In this document: one piece after another, positions 57,182-64,000 of the stretch
How the letters are laid out: each line of letters starts with the position of its first letter
How positions within the stretch are numbered: position 1 is the first letter of the stretch
Origin: Ectothiorhodospira magna
Lineage (GTDB): Bacteria; Pseudomonadota; Gammaproteobacteria; Ectothiorhodospirales; Ectothiorhodospiraceae
Length of the DNA stretch: 64,000 nucleotides
NCBI RefSeq assembly: GCF_900110965.1
Contig: NZ_FOFO01000015.1
Coordinates: 1-64,000 of the forward strand
Direction: 5' to 3'
Translations under genes and position numbers: made by a program
The notes under the pieces: generated by a model
What the model was told of the DNA's origin: nothing
What the model saw: only the letters and a program-made list of their open reading frames with translations
Database searches by the model: none

Positions 57182-58467
57182 AACTGCTCAAGGGCACGGG
57201 CCAACTCCGGGTATTGCCGAGCCTGTTCTGCCACCGGCACCCCCCGGGCCAGAGCATCCCAGGCCTGCCGGATACTGGCGGCACCACCGCGAGGCCCCAT
57301 GGCATGGCCGAATACCCCCCGTCCTGGCACGAAACCAAAATCCACACTGCCCACTTTTTCATACACCCGCTGCAGGGTAGCGGCGGAGTCGCTGCCGCCT
57401 GGGACCGGTAGACAGGGCTTGATGGGGCCCATATCTTCCAGACAGGCGCGGACATTGGCCATGACTTCCTCGTCACTGGTCATCATCCGGGGGCCGAAAC
57501 CGGGCATGATCACCGAGTCATAGCCAGCCAGCCGCTGCAGCCGGGTGATGACCCGGGAATGGATACCGTAGTGGGGCAGGCGGCTGAAAGCGGCAATAAA
57601 GGGAAAATGCCCAAACAGGGGGACCTGGGTGTGTTTGCGCAGCATCCGCACTGCGGACAGTCCCACCGGCATGGCGTTCACCAGCAGGGCATTGGCCCCC
57701 CGCTCCACGGCAATGTCGTGAAGCTCGGTCAGACGGTCTACCTCATCGGTGATATTGGCCATGTACATCTTGGGGGTGCCGGTGGCCTGTTCCGCCTGGC
57801 GCCGGGCCTCACCCAGATGGCGACAGCGCGCCTCCAGGGGGGACCAATCCGGGTCTGCCAGCATCTCGTCATCCTTGGCAATGTCCAGCCCCCCCATCCA
57901 GGCTTCACTGGCAATGGCTGAGAACGCTTCGGGGGGCAGACCGATATTGGGTTTGATGACCCCCAAAAAAATAGGACGGTCATGGGCATTGAGCAGGTCA
58001 CGCAGTCCCTGTACCCCGAACCTTGGCCCCTGAAAAGCACTGAGAAACACCTGGGGGAACTGAATATCCATCAACTTGATCAGTGGGATGCCGGGGGTGA
58101 AGAACGGGCCTTCACCGCAGACTGCCGACAGCAGATTGGGAATACGGGGACCGAAGTTTTCGTGGGGATGGGCAATGCGTACCCGACAGGCGAAAATCCG
58201 TCCCTCGGCAGCCTGGGTGACCGGGTAACTCAGGGCTTCCCGTTCTTCCAGTACCTCCATCCCGATGACCTTGGCAGCGAACCGGGGACGCAGATCCTCA
58301 TCCACATCCACCCGCTTCCACTGGGCGGTAGACTGTTCGCTACACAGATGGGCCATCGCTAGGCGCGGGTCGCCCACACATTCCAGTGTGTAGTCCAGGA
58401 TCAGGTAACGGTCCAGATCCAGGGTGGCGGGATCGGCAAAGAAACCTTCAATGTCGGCGGGCTGCAT
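57175..58467 (-). CDS. RuBisCO-like protein (form IV)
   Basis: 430 residues of the RuBisCO large-subunit fold. The metal/carbamate site KDDE is kept (K198, D199, D200, E201 in [12 protein letters not shown]). K172 in [13 protein letters not shown] matches catalytic K175 of true RuBisCO, but the next lysine (K177) is asparagine 174. The loop-6 segment reads MPGFGPRMM, with no lysine at the K334 place. These changes rule out CO2 fixation by the normal route and mark a form IV protein, probably the type found in phototrophic and sulfur bacteria. Known members act in methylthioribulose metabolism or affect sulfur oxidation; which applies is unknown. It is preceded by yjbQ with 5 bases between. 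Confidence 0.88.
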   Translation of the reverse strand: MQPADIEGFFADPATLDLDRYLILDYTLECVGDPRLAMAHLCSEQSTAQWKRVDVDEDLRPRFAAKVIGMEVLEEREALSYPVTQAAEGRIFACRVRIAHPHENFGPRIPNLLSAVCGEGPFFTPGIPLIKLMDIQFPQVFLSAFQGPRFGVQGLRDLLNAHDRPIFLGVIKPNIGLPPEAFSAIASEAWMGGLDIAKDDEMLADPDWSPLEARCRHLGEARRQAEQATGTPKMYMANITDEVDRLTELHDIAVERGANALLVNAMPVGLSAVRMLRKHTQVPLFGHFPFIAAFSRLPHYGIHSRVITRLQRLAGYDSVIMPGFGPRMMTSDEEVMANVRACLEDMGPIKPCLPVPGGSDSAATLQRVYEKVGSVDFGFVPGRGVFGHAMGPRGGAASIRQAWDALARGVPVAEQARQYPELARALEQFQ

Positions 58468-58472
58468 CGGTT

Positions 58473-58901
58473 TTATTCGGTTCCCATGAAATGTACGGTC
58501 AGATGGCGCTCGGGACGAGGGCCATCCAGCTCAATGAAGAAGATGGATTGCCAGGTCCCCAGAACCAGCCCACCGTCCACGATGGGGATGGTCTCGGAGG
58601 CGTTCATGAACAATCCCATCAGGTGTGCATGGGCATTGTCCCGGCCATCCACGGGGTTTTCGTTGTGAAGATAGTCACCGTCCCGGGGCACCAGGCGCTT
58701 GAGGTGCGTGAGCATATCCTGTTGCAGCATGGGTTCCTGCTCGTTGAGATTCACGCAGGCGGTGGTATGACGGGAGATGACGGTGCAAAGCCCATTACGG
58801 ATGCCGCTGGCGGCGAACAGGTCCTTGACCTGCTGGGTGACATCGATGATCTGGATGGGGGCCTGGGTGGCCAGGGGAATGTGGTGATGTGAGATCTTCA
58901 T
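58473..58901 (-). CDS. yjbQ: YjbQ family protein (UPF0047)
   Basis: 142 residues. Family signatures are [17 protein letters not shown] with conserved His-Thr-Thr and [24 protein letters not shown] with metal-type histidines, and [20 protein letters not shown]. YjbQ proteins have been described as secondary thiamine-phosphate synthases, though their main role is unclear. The gene stands 5 bases before the RuBisCO-like gene, so the two are probably expressed together; a hairpin separates it from the membrane protein gene upstream. Confidence 0.9.
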   Translation of the reverse strand: MKISHHHIPLATQAPIQIIDVTQQVKDLFAASGIRNGLCTVISRHTTACVNLNEQEPMLQQDMLTHLKRLVPRDGDYLHNENPVDGRDNAHAHLMGLFMNASETIPIVDGGLVLGTWQSIFFIELDGPRPERHLTVHFMGTE

Positions 58902-58923
58902 CGTCAGCGGCCAGCATCTCGGT

Positions 58924-58957
58924 CTCGGTCGGGATGCTGAAGCCTAACCCGACCGAG
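58924..58957. repeat. Inverted repeat between membrane protein gene and yjbQ
   Basis: Perfect ten-base arms CTCGGTCGGG and CCCGACCGAG around a 14-base loop, just after the stop of the minus-strand membrane protein gene. No T run follows. A factor-dependent terminator or mRNA end hairpin for the sulfide-oxidoreductase transcript is plausible. Confidence 0.5.
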
Positions 58958-58974
58958 GCGAGATATCCAGCGGC

Positions 58975-59424
58975 TCAGTCTGCGACTTTTTCCGTCATCG
59001 CAGGCTGGGGAGGGGCCTTGGGTGGAGTGGGTGTTTCAGTCCGGGTTGCCTGGCCGGTGTTATCGGGCCGAGGCCTGGAACGAATTCCCAGCAGATTCAA
59101 GATGAAGGGAAAGGCCAGGATTGCAAACAGGGCACCAAAGCCGATACTGGCACCGATCAGGGCCAGATAGTCGATACCCGACAGGGCTGCCCAACTGGAT
59201 TTGGTGATGGTCGGCAGGGTGATCATGGACAATATGAAAATGAAAACACCAAAGCCTATGGTGACATAGGCCGGCAGAACCCAGCAGGTTCTACAGCCTG
59301 TGGAGCGCTTGAGGAAATAGAAGGTCAGTGCAAAGTCCAGCAGCAGAAACAGCCCGATAAACCACAGCCAGCCCCGAAAGAACTCCAGGACCACTGCCAA
59401 TAATCCCATGATTGAAAATGCCAT
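58975..59424 (-). CDS. Small membrane protein downstream of sulfide:quinone oxidoreductase
   Basis: 149 residues with four hydrophobic helices (SIMGLLAVVLEFFRGWLWFI, GLFLLLDFALTFYFL, VTIGFGVFIFILSMITL, LIGASIGFGALFAILAFPFI) and a soluble proline-rich tail (TPTPPKAPPQPAMTEKVAD). A CxxC pair, GCRTCW, lies at the end of the second helix. No firm family known to me. AGGAG lies 6 bases before the ATG. It follows the SQR gene by 60 bases on the same strand, so it may anchor SQR, or carry electrons or sulfur; this is inferred from context only. Confidence 0.72.
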   Translation of the reverse strand: MAFSIMGLLAVVLEFFRGWLWFIGLFLLLDFALTFYFLKRSTGCRTCWVLPAYVTIGFGVFIFILSMITLPTITKSSWAALSGIDYLALIGASIGFGALFAILAFPFILNLLGIRSRPRPDNTGQATRTETPTPPKAPPQPAMTEKVAD

Positions 59425-59484
59425 TACCAACTCCTCTCAACTTTCACAATGTATTCAGGGACATAAAACATCCGGCATACCCGG

Positions 59485-60855
59485 TCAGATGCGTCCCCGA
59501 AGCATGGCCTTGTAGGCCGCCAGTAGCAGCCGATCCTTCATGACCCAGGGCACCCAATGCTCCTGATAGGGGCTGATGAAGGGGAAAGAGGGCTTCATGT
59601 TCAGGTCATAATCAAATTCCACCAAAATGGCCTGGCCCAGTTCGGTAATCAGCGGGCAGGAGGTATAGCCATCGTAAGCCGCTGTAGGGGTGGCGCCCTG
59701 AATGATCTGGATCATGTTTTCCACCGCCACCGGCACCTGGGCCTTGACACTGGCGGCTGTCTTGCCAACTGGCACGCCATTCACGTCACCGGCACCAAAA
59801 ACATTGGGATAGCGGGTGTGCTGCAGGGTGAAACGGTCCACTTCCAGCCAGCCGCGAAAGGGGGCTTCCTGAGCCGCCAATGGGCTGTAGCGCAAGGCAT
59901 CAGGGGCACTCATGGGCGGCACCACATGGATAAAGTCATAATCCAGGGTTTCATCTCCCAGGGGCGTCTTGAAAGTGGCGGTCTTGCGGTCCGGGTCGAT
60001 GGCCTTGAGGGGGTGATCCCAGTGAATATGGATGTCTCGCTGAGGCAGGTTTCGACGCAGGAAGTCTTCGGTATGGGGCTGGGAGAACAGGCTGGTGCCA
60101 GGGGGCAGGTAGTGCATCTCGGCCCGGTCACGGGTGCCCCGTTCCTTCATTCGGCTTTCCGTGAGCATGGTGACCTTGAGGGGAGCGCCAGCACATTTCA
60201 TGTCCCCCGGTGGCCGGGTAAACAGGCCGATGCCCCCTTCATTGACAAAGTGATCCACGGCCTGCCAGGTGCGTTCCGCCAGCTCCGGCCTGTCGTAAAC
60301 ACAGCCCACCCCCCGATGGCCGATCAGGTTTTCCGACATGCCCTCGATGACGCTGTAGTTCACCTGTACCCCGGTGGCCACCATCAGGAAATCGTACTCA
60401 ATCACCTGGCCGGTTTCAGTGACCACCCGGTTATTGTCCGGGTCATATTCAATCACCATGTCGTGAACCCAGTTGACACTGGAGGGTACATAGCGCCGGT
60501 TCCGGTCCAGAAGCTTCTCTGTCTGCCAGACGCCGGTACCCACCAGGGTTAGCCCAGGCTGGTAGTAATGGTCCTGTCGCCGGTCGATCAGGATAACATC
60601 TGCCCCATCCAGTTCCCGGGCCAGGCGGGTGGCGCAAGACAGGCCCGCGGCCCCGGCACCGACAATGACAATGCGGGCGTTGGTGGATACTGCCCGTGCC
60701 GGTGGACTGTGCAGCAGGCTGCCGGTCCCGGCGGCTGCACCCGCCAGCAGGGCGCCACCACTGGATAATTTGAGAAAGTCTCGCCGCGACAGACCCGCCC
60801 CCTTCAAGGCCCGGTCAACCGCGTCTTTTACCCGCTTGTCGTCTTGGCTGCTCAT
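59485..60855 (-). CDS. sqr: Tat-exported sulfide:quinone oxidoreductase family flavoprotein
   Basis: 456 residues. The Tat signal SRRDFLKLSSGG at residues 23-34 is followed by a hydrophobic stretch and ends near ARA. The FAD-binding start RIVIVGAGAAGLSCATRLAR (61-80), the second FAD motif NVFGAGDVNGVPVGKTAASV (351-370) and three cysteines suited to the polysulfide active site (C185 in RGVGCVYD, C221 in MKCAGAP, C400 in YTSCPLITE) support SQR. It oxidises sulfide and passes electrons to quinone on the periplasmic face. Flavocytochrome c sulfide dehydrogenase is the alternative, but no cytochrome partner is adjacent. The Tat signal makes export of a folded flavoprotein likely, while many SQRs lack one. 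Confidence 0.86.
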   Translation of the reverse strand: MSSQDDKRVKDAVDRALKGAGLSRRDFLKLSSGGALLAGAAAGTGSLLHSPPARAVSTNARIVIVGAGAAGLSCATRLARELDGADVILIDRRQDHYYQPGLTLVGTGVWQTEKLLDRNRRYVPSSVNWVHDMVIEYDPDNNRVVTETGQVIEYDFLMVATGVQVNYSVIEGMSENLIGHRGVGCVYDRPELAERTWQAVDHFVNEGGIGLFTRPPGDMKCAGAPLKVTMLTESRMKERGTRDRAEMHYLPPGTSLFSQPHTEDFLRRNLPQRDIHIHWDHPLKAIDPDRKTATFKTPLGDETLDYDFIHVVPPMSAPDALRYSPLAAQEAPFRGWLEVDRFTLQHTRYPNVFGAGDVNGVPVGKTAASVKAQVPVAVENMIQIIQGATPTAAYDGYTSCPLITELGQAILVEFDYDLNMKPSFPFISPYQEHWVPWVMKDRLLLAAYKAMLRGRI

Positions 60856-60926
60856 CGTTCTATGTCTCCATTCCTGCAGGTGGCCAATCCCGCCGCACCT
60901 GATGGCCAGTGGGTAGGCTGGTGATT

Positions 60927-60960
60927 CGACTGAGTCGGTGTTTTTTTCAAATAGATTATA
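60927..60960 (-). promoter_or_regulatory. Candidate SQR promoter and adjacent palindrome
   Basis: On the minus strand a perfect TATAAT lies at 60960-60955. About 20 bases downstream the palindrome CGACTGAGTCG (60927-60937) could be an operator in the leader. No good -35 hexamer was found 16-18 bases upstream. Low certainty. Confidence 0.35.
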
Positions 60961-61089
60961 AGTATATTAGCATGTTGCCTGCACGTTAAACCCCACAAAC
61001 CGTTACAATGCGGCCTCAAACCCGGCAGCACAGTCCCTCACCCTCGGCAACACTCGTGTTTTGGCCGTTTTTCGTGGAAATAATTGTTT

Positions 61090-61845
61090 ATGAATGCTCA
61101 TTCCAGTCCCATTCAGCCCATTGAATTCAAAGGGCGCATGATCCTGGTGTCCATTCTTCGTCTGCATGATGCAGATCCCCAGCGCTTGCATGATGCCATG
61201 GACGCCCGTCTGCGAGAGGCGCCAGACCTGATGCGGGATATGCCGTTACTGGTGGATGTGGAACCCCTGGCCGGCACTTTGCCGGAAACCTTGATCCAGG
61301 TGGTACAGGAGATCCGTCAACATGGTTTCAAATTGATCGGACTGCACAGCGGAACAGTGGCCCAGACCATTGCCGAGGGTACCGGATTGCCCGTCATTGT
61401 GCTGGGAGGCAAGACAGGGGCAGAAGTGCCTTTGCGCCATGCCACTCCACGGGAATCCGGGACCGTAGAGACGCCTGCGCCACCACAGGAACAGGCCACT
61501 ACACTACAATTCCTCCACACCCCCTCGCTGGTGGTGAATCAACCGGTACGATCCGGTCAACAGGTCTATGCCCGAGGCGGTGACCTGATCGTGCTGGGTA
61601 CGGTATCAGCCGGCGCAGAACTGCTGGCGGACGGACATATTCATGTCTATGGCACCCTGCGGGGCAAGGCTCTGGCGGGTGTACGCGGCTTGGTGGGGGC
61701 GCGGATCTTTTGTCGCCGTCTGGATGCAGAACTGATATCCATTGCCGGACATTACCGCATTGCAGAGGATATCCTTGACGCCGAGCGCGGTGAGAACCGG
61801 CTGGTGACTCTGGCCGGTGAAACCATCAATATTTCTGAAATTTAA
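61090..61845 (+). CDS. minC: Septum-site determining protein MinC
   Basis: 251 residues. N-terminal FtsZ-inhibiting domain ([30 protein letters not shown]), an alanine/proline linker around residues 120-140, and the C-terminal beta-helix ([28 protein letters not shown]-type [40 protein letters not shown]). MinD-binding and dimerisation are by this C-terminal part. ATG at 61090 chosen; a TTG two codons upstream exists. First gene of minCDE. A TACAAT -10-like hexamer lies at 61004-61009. Confidence 0.94.
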   Translation: MNAHSSPIQPIEFKGRMILVSILRLHDADPQRLHDAMDARLREAPDLMRDMPLLVDVEPLAGTLPETLIQVVQEIRQHGFKLIGLHSGTVAQTIAEGTGLPVIVLGGKTGAEVPLRHATPRESGTVETPAPPQEQATTLQFLHTPSLVVNQPVRSGQQVYARGGDLIVLGTVSAGAELLADGHIHVYGTLRGKALAGVRGLVGARIFCRRLDAELISIAGHYRIAEDILDAERGENRLVTLAGETINISEI

Positions 61846-61876
61846 GCGCAGAATTCTTCAAGGAGATGCAGGCTAT

Positions 61877-62686
61877 ATGGCACGCATTGTTGTAATTACC
61901 TCGGGCAAGGGCGGTGTTGGCAAGACCACCACGTCAGCAGCCATGGCCACAGGTCTGGCCCTGGAAGGCCATAAAACGGCTGTGATCGACTTTGATGTGG
62001 GGCTGCGCAATCTGGACCTCATCATGGGATGCGAGCGAAGGGTGGTCTACGATTTTGTCAATGTCATCAACGGGGATGCCAGTCTCCGCCAGGCTTTGAT
62101 CAAGGACAAACGTACCGAGAACCTGTTCATCCTGCCCGCGTCCCAGACCAGGGATAAAGATGCCCTGACCGAGGAAGGGGTCGGCCAGGTGCTGGATGAA
62201 TTGAGCCAGGAATTTGACTACATCCTGTGTGACAGTCCGGCGGGGATCGAGCGGGGCGCCCTGATGGCGGCCTACTTTGCCGACGAGGCGGTGGTGGTCA
62301 CCAACCCGGAGGTCTCCAGTGTCCGCGACTCTGACCGCATGTTGGGTATTTTGGCCAGCAAAACCCGCAAGGCAGAGCAGGGAGAAGGCCCCTTGCCATC
62401 TCGTCTGTTGCTGACCCGCTATGCTCCAGAGCGGGTGGACAAGGGAGAAATGCTCAGCGTGGAGGATGTGGTGGAAATCCTTTCCATCGAGATGCTGGGT
62501 GTGGTGCCTGAGTCTCAATCGGTACTCAACGCCTCCAATGCGGGGATGCCGGTGATTCTGGACAAGGAATCCGATGCCGGCCAGGCTTATTCCGATGCGG
62601 TGGCCCGGTTTTTGGGTGAGGAGCGTCCCCATCGGTTTCTGACGGCACAGAAAAAGGGAATTTTGGGCCGACTGTTCAAGGGGTAA
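61877..62686 (+). CDS. minD: Septum-site determining ATPase MinD
   Basis: 269 residues. The deviant Walker A is [14 protein letters not shown] (residues 9-22, signature lysine K11), switch region [18 protein letters not shown] and Walker [16 protein letters not shown]. The C-terminal amphipathic membrane-targeting helix is [10 protein letters not shown]. It recruits MinC to the membrane away from mid-cell and oscillates with MinE. AGGAG lies about 10 bases before the ATG, 31 bases after minC. Confidence 0.96.
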   Translation: MARIVVITSGKGGVGKTTTSAAMATGLALEGHKTAVIDFDVGLRNLDLIMGCERRVVYDFVNVINGDASLRQALIKDKRTENLFILPASQTRDKDALTEEGVGQVLDELSQEFDYILCDSPAGIERGALMAAYFADEAVVVTNPEVSSVRDSDRMLGILASKTRKAEQGEGPLPSRLLLTRYAPERVDKGEMLSVEDVVEILSIEMLGVVPESQSVLNASNAGMPVILDKESDAGQAYSDAVARFLGEERPHRFLTAQKKGILGRLFKG

Positions 62687-62694
62687 CGCGCACC

Positions 62695-62967
62695 ATGAAA
62701 GGCATCTTTGATTACTTTCGATCACCACCGCCGCCCCAAACCAGTGCCAGAATGGCTAAGGAACGTCTGCAGGTGATTGTGGCCAGGGAACGGGGACATC
62801 GTGCCGGCCCTGATTATCTGCCTGCCCTGCATCGGGAGTTGCTGGAGGTGATCCGCAAGTATGTGCGGGTCAACGACGAATCGGTACAGATGACGTTGGA
62901 AAATCAGGGGGATTGCGAGATTCTGGAGGTGAATATCACCCTGTCGGAGTCAGAACGTCAGCTTTGA
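62695..62967 (+). CDS. minE: Cell division topological specificity factor MinE
   Basis: 90 residues. N-terminal membrane/MinD-stimulating part ([31 protein letters not shown]) and the C-terminal dimer domain ([20 protein letters not shown]). Eight bases after minD. Its last 10 bases overlap the end of convergent aat. The NTS has an unusual run of three to four prolines. Confidence 0.95.
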   Translation: MKGIFDYFRSPPPPQTSARMAKERLQVIVARERGHRAGPDYLPALHRELLEVIRKYVRVNDESVQMTLENQGDCEILEVNITLSESERQL

Positions 62968-63686
62968 CGGGGCGCCCCGTTCCACACCAGTTCCAGTGCC
63001 CAGGGGCCAGGCCGACTGGGTACGGAGCATAGCTGCTGCAGGCGGTTGATGAACCGGTGTCGGGACATGGATTCTGCCCCCATGCGGGTGAGGTGATCCG
63101 AGGGGGTCTGGCAATCCAGCAAAGGGTAGCCCCAATGGTTCAGATGCTGACACAGGATCACCAATGCCACCTTGGAGGCATCCGACACCCGGCTGAACAT
63201 GGATTCGCCAAAAAACACCCGTCCCATGCTCACCCCGTACAGCCCGCCGACCAAAGTGCCATGGTCCCAGACTTCCACCGAATGGGCATGGCCGGTGTAA
63301 TGCAGCTGAATGAAGGCCTGCTGCATCCCGTAGGTGATCCAGGTGCCGTGGACCCCGCGCCGGGGTTCGGCACAGCCCTCCACCACTTGGGCAAAAGCCT
63401 GGTCAAAGGTCACCTCAAACCGCTGTTGCCGCAAAATTCTCGCCAGACTGCGACTGACCTTCACCTGGGCGGGATACAAGACAGTCCGCGGGTCTGGCGA
63501 CCACCAGAGAATGGGTTGACCGGCCACATACCAGGGAAAGATGCCGTGCCGATAGGCATTGAGTAACCGGACCAGACTCAGATCGCCACCGGCAGCCAGC
63601 AGACCGTTGGGTTCACGCAGGGCATGTTCCACGGCTGGAAAGGGTTCATCACCCTTTCCAGGGTTCAACCAGGTGACGGAAAGCAT
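62958..63686 (-). CDS. aat: Leucyl/phenylalanyl-tRNA--protein transferase
   Basis: 242 residues. The core [100 protein letters not shown] and [18 protein letters not shown] are all family marks. It adds Leu or Phe to N-terminal Lys/Arg for ClpS-ClpAP degradation (N-end rule). Start [10 protein letters not shown] chosen; frame upstream overlaps trxB. It begins 4 bases after the trxB stop, so the pair is co-transcribed, as is common (trxB-aat) in gammaproteobacteria. Confidence 0.94.
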   Translation of the reverse strand: MLSVTWLNPGKGDEPFPAVEHALREPNGLLAAGGDLSLVRLLNAYRHGIFPWYVAGQPILWWSPDPRTVLYPAQVKVSRSLARILRQQRFEVTFDQAFAQVVEGCAEPRRGVHGTWITYGMQQAFIQLHYTGHAHSVEVWDHGTLVGGLYGVSMGRVFFGESMFSRVSDASKVALVILCQHLNHWGYPLLDCQTPSDHLTRMGAESMSRHRFINRLQQLCSVPSRPGPWALELVWNGAPRQS

Positions 63687-63690
63687 GGCA

Positions 63691-64000
<310 letters not shown>

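Noticed and set aside
57175-58467. A functional CO2-fixing RuBisCO
   Set aside because: The second active-site lysine (K177) is Asn and the loop-6 lysine is missing; no small subunit or Calvin-cycle gene is nearby.

Overview
The window reads as a chromosomal stretch of a GC-rich gammaproteobacterium, most likely of the Ectothiorhodospiraceae/Chromatiales type (halophilic or alkaliphilic sulfur oxidiser, possibly phototrophic). This is inferred from gene content: a Tat-exported sulfide:quinone oxidoreductase, a RuBisCO-like protein, a bacterial voltage-gated sodium channel of the kind known from Alkalilimnicola, many chemoreceptors, and classic gammaproteobacterial blocks (minCDE, uvrY-uvrC-pgsA, yceD-rpmF-plsX-fabH, lolA next to ftsK). 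No rRNA, tRNA, CRISPR array, intact transposon or prophage was found. No gap between genes exceeds 300 bases.

Layout. 1-1.2 kb: the visibly more AT-rich 3' remnant of a SNF2-type helicase, probably the edge of an accessory region. 1.2-4.1 kb (minus): ubiG, a hydroxyacid dehydrogenase and a membrane-anchored alpha/beta hydrolase. 4.2-7.1 kb (plus): a DUF2868 membrane protein coupled to a DUF3482 GTPase. 7.1-10.3 kb (minus): a chemoreceptor and pabB. 10.3-16.3 kb (plus): a tripartite RND efflux operon. 16.4-22.8 kb (minus): a zinc-uptake unit (outer-membrane barrel with a His-rich stretch, binding protein, ATPase, permease) with a Zur-like operator in front and a membrane-bound spermidine-synthase-like protein behind. 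22.9-25.5 kb (minus): purine salvage (MTIP, hpt) and nagZ. 25.6-28.7 kb: a small alanine-zipper lipoprotein, then an iron-regulated pair, a TonB receptor broken by one in-frame TAG and hemP, each with a Fur-like box. 28.7-30.0 kb (minus): a two-receiver diguanylate cyclase. 30.1-30.2 kb: a string of hairpins resembling an IS200/IS605 right end or omega-RNA, without tnpB.

30.3-37.2 kb (plus): four-subunit quinol:fumarate reductase, an unknown membrane protein, a TelA homologue, an FtsK that contains only its membrane domain, and lolA. 37.2-44.5 kb (minus): pgsA, uvrC, a type-5 uracil-DNA glycosylase, a UvrY/GacA regulator, a CYTH protein, fabH, plsX, rpmF and yceD. 44.6-48.5 kb (plus): two-subunit pyruvate carboxylase/oxaloacetate decarboxylase and a Maf pyrophosphatase. 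48.6-57.2 kb (plus): the sodium channel, three chemoreceptors, a DUF342/FapA protein and an NnrU-like protein. 57.2-60.9 kb (minus): RuBisCO-like protein, YjbQ, a small membrane protein and sulfide:quinone oxidoreductase. 61.1-63.0 kb (plus): minCDE. 63.0-64.0 kb (minus): aat and the 3' part of trxB, which runs off the window.

How the parts fit. Pyruvate carboxylation plus fumarate reductase can form a reductive C4 branch. Sulfide oxidation feeds electrons into the quinone pool that fumarate reductase can draw on. The zinc and iron units look like independent metal-starvation regulons. The chemoreceptors and the sodium channel suggest a motile cell in a sodium-rich habitat. I did not find a clearly new multi-gene system. 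The most unusual items are the orphan omega-RNA-like structure, the motor-less FtsK in a TelA module, the RuBisCO-like/YjbQ pair and the nonsense-interrupted receptor.
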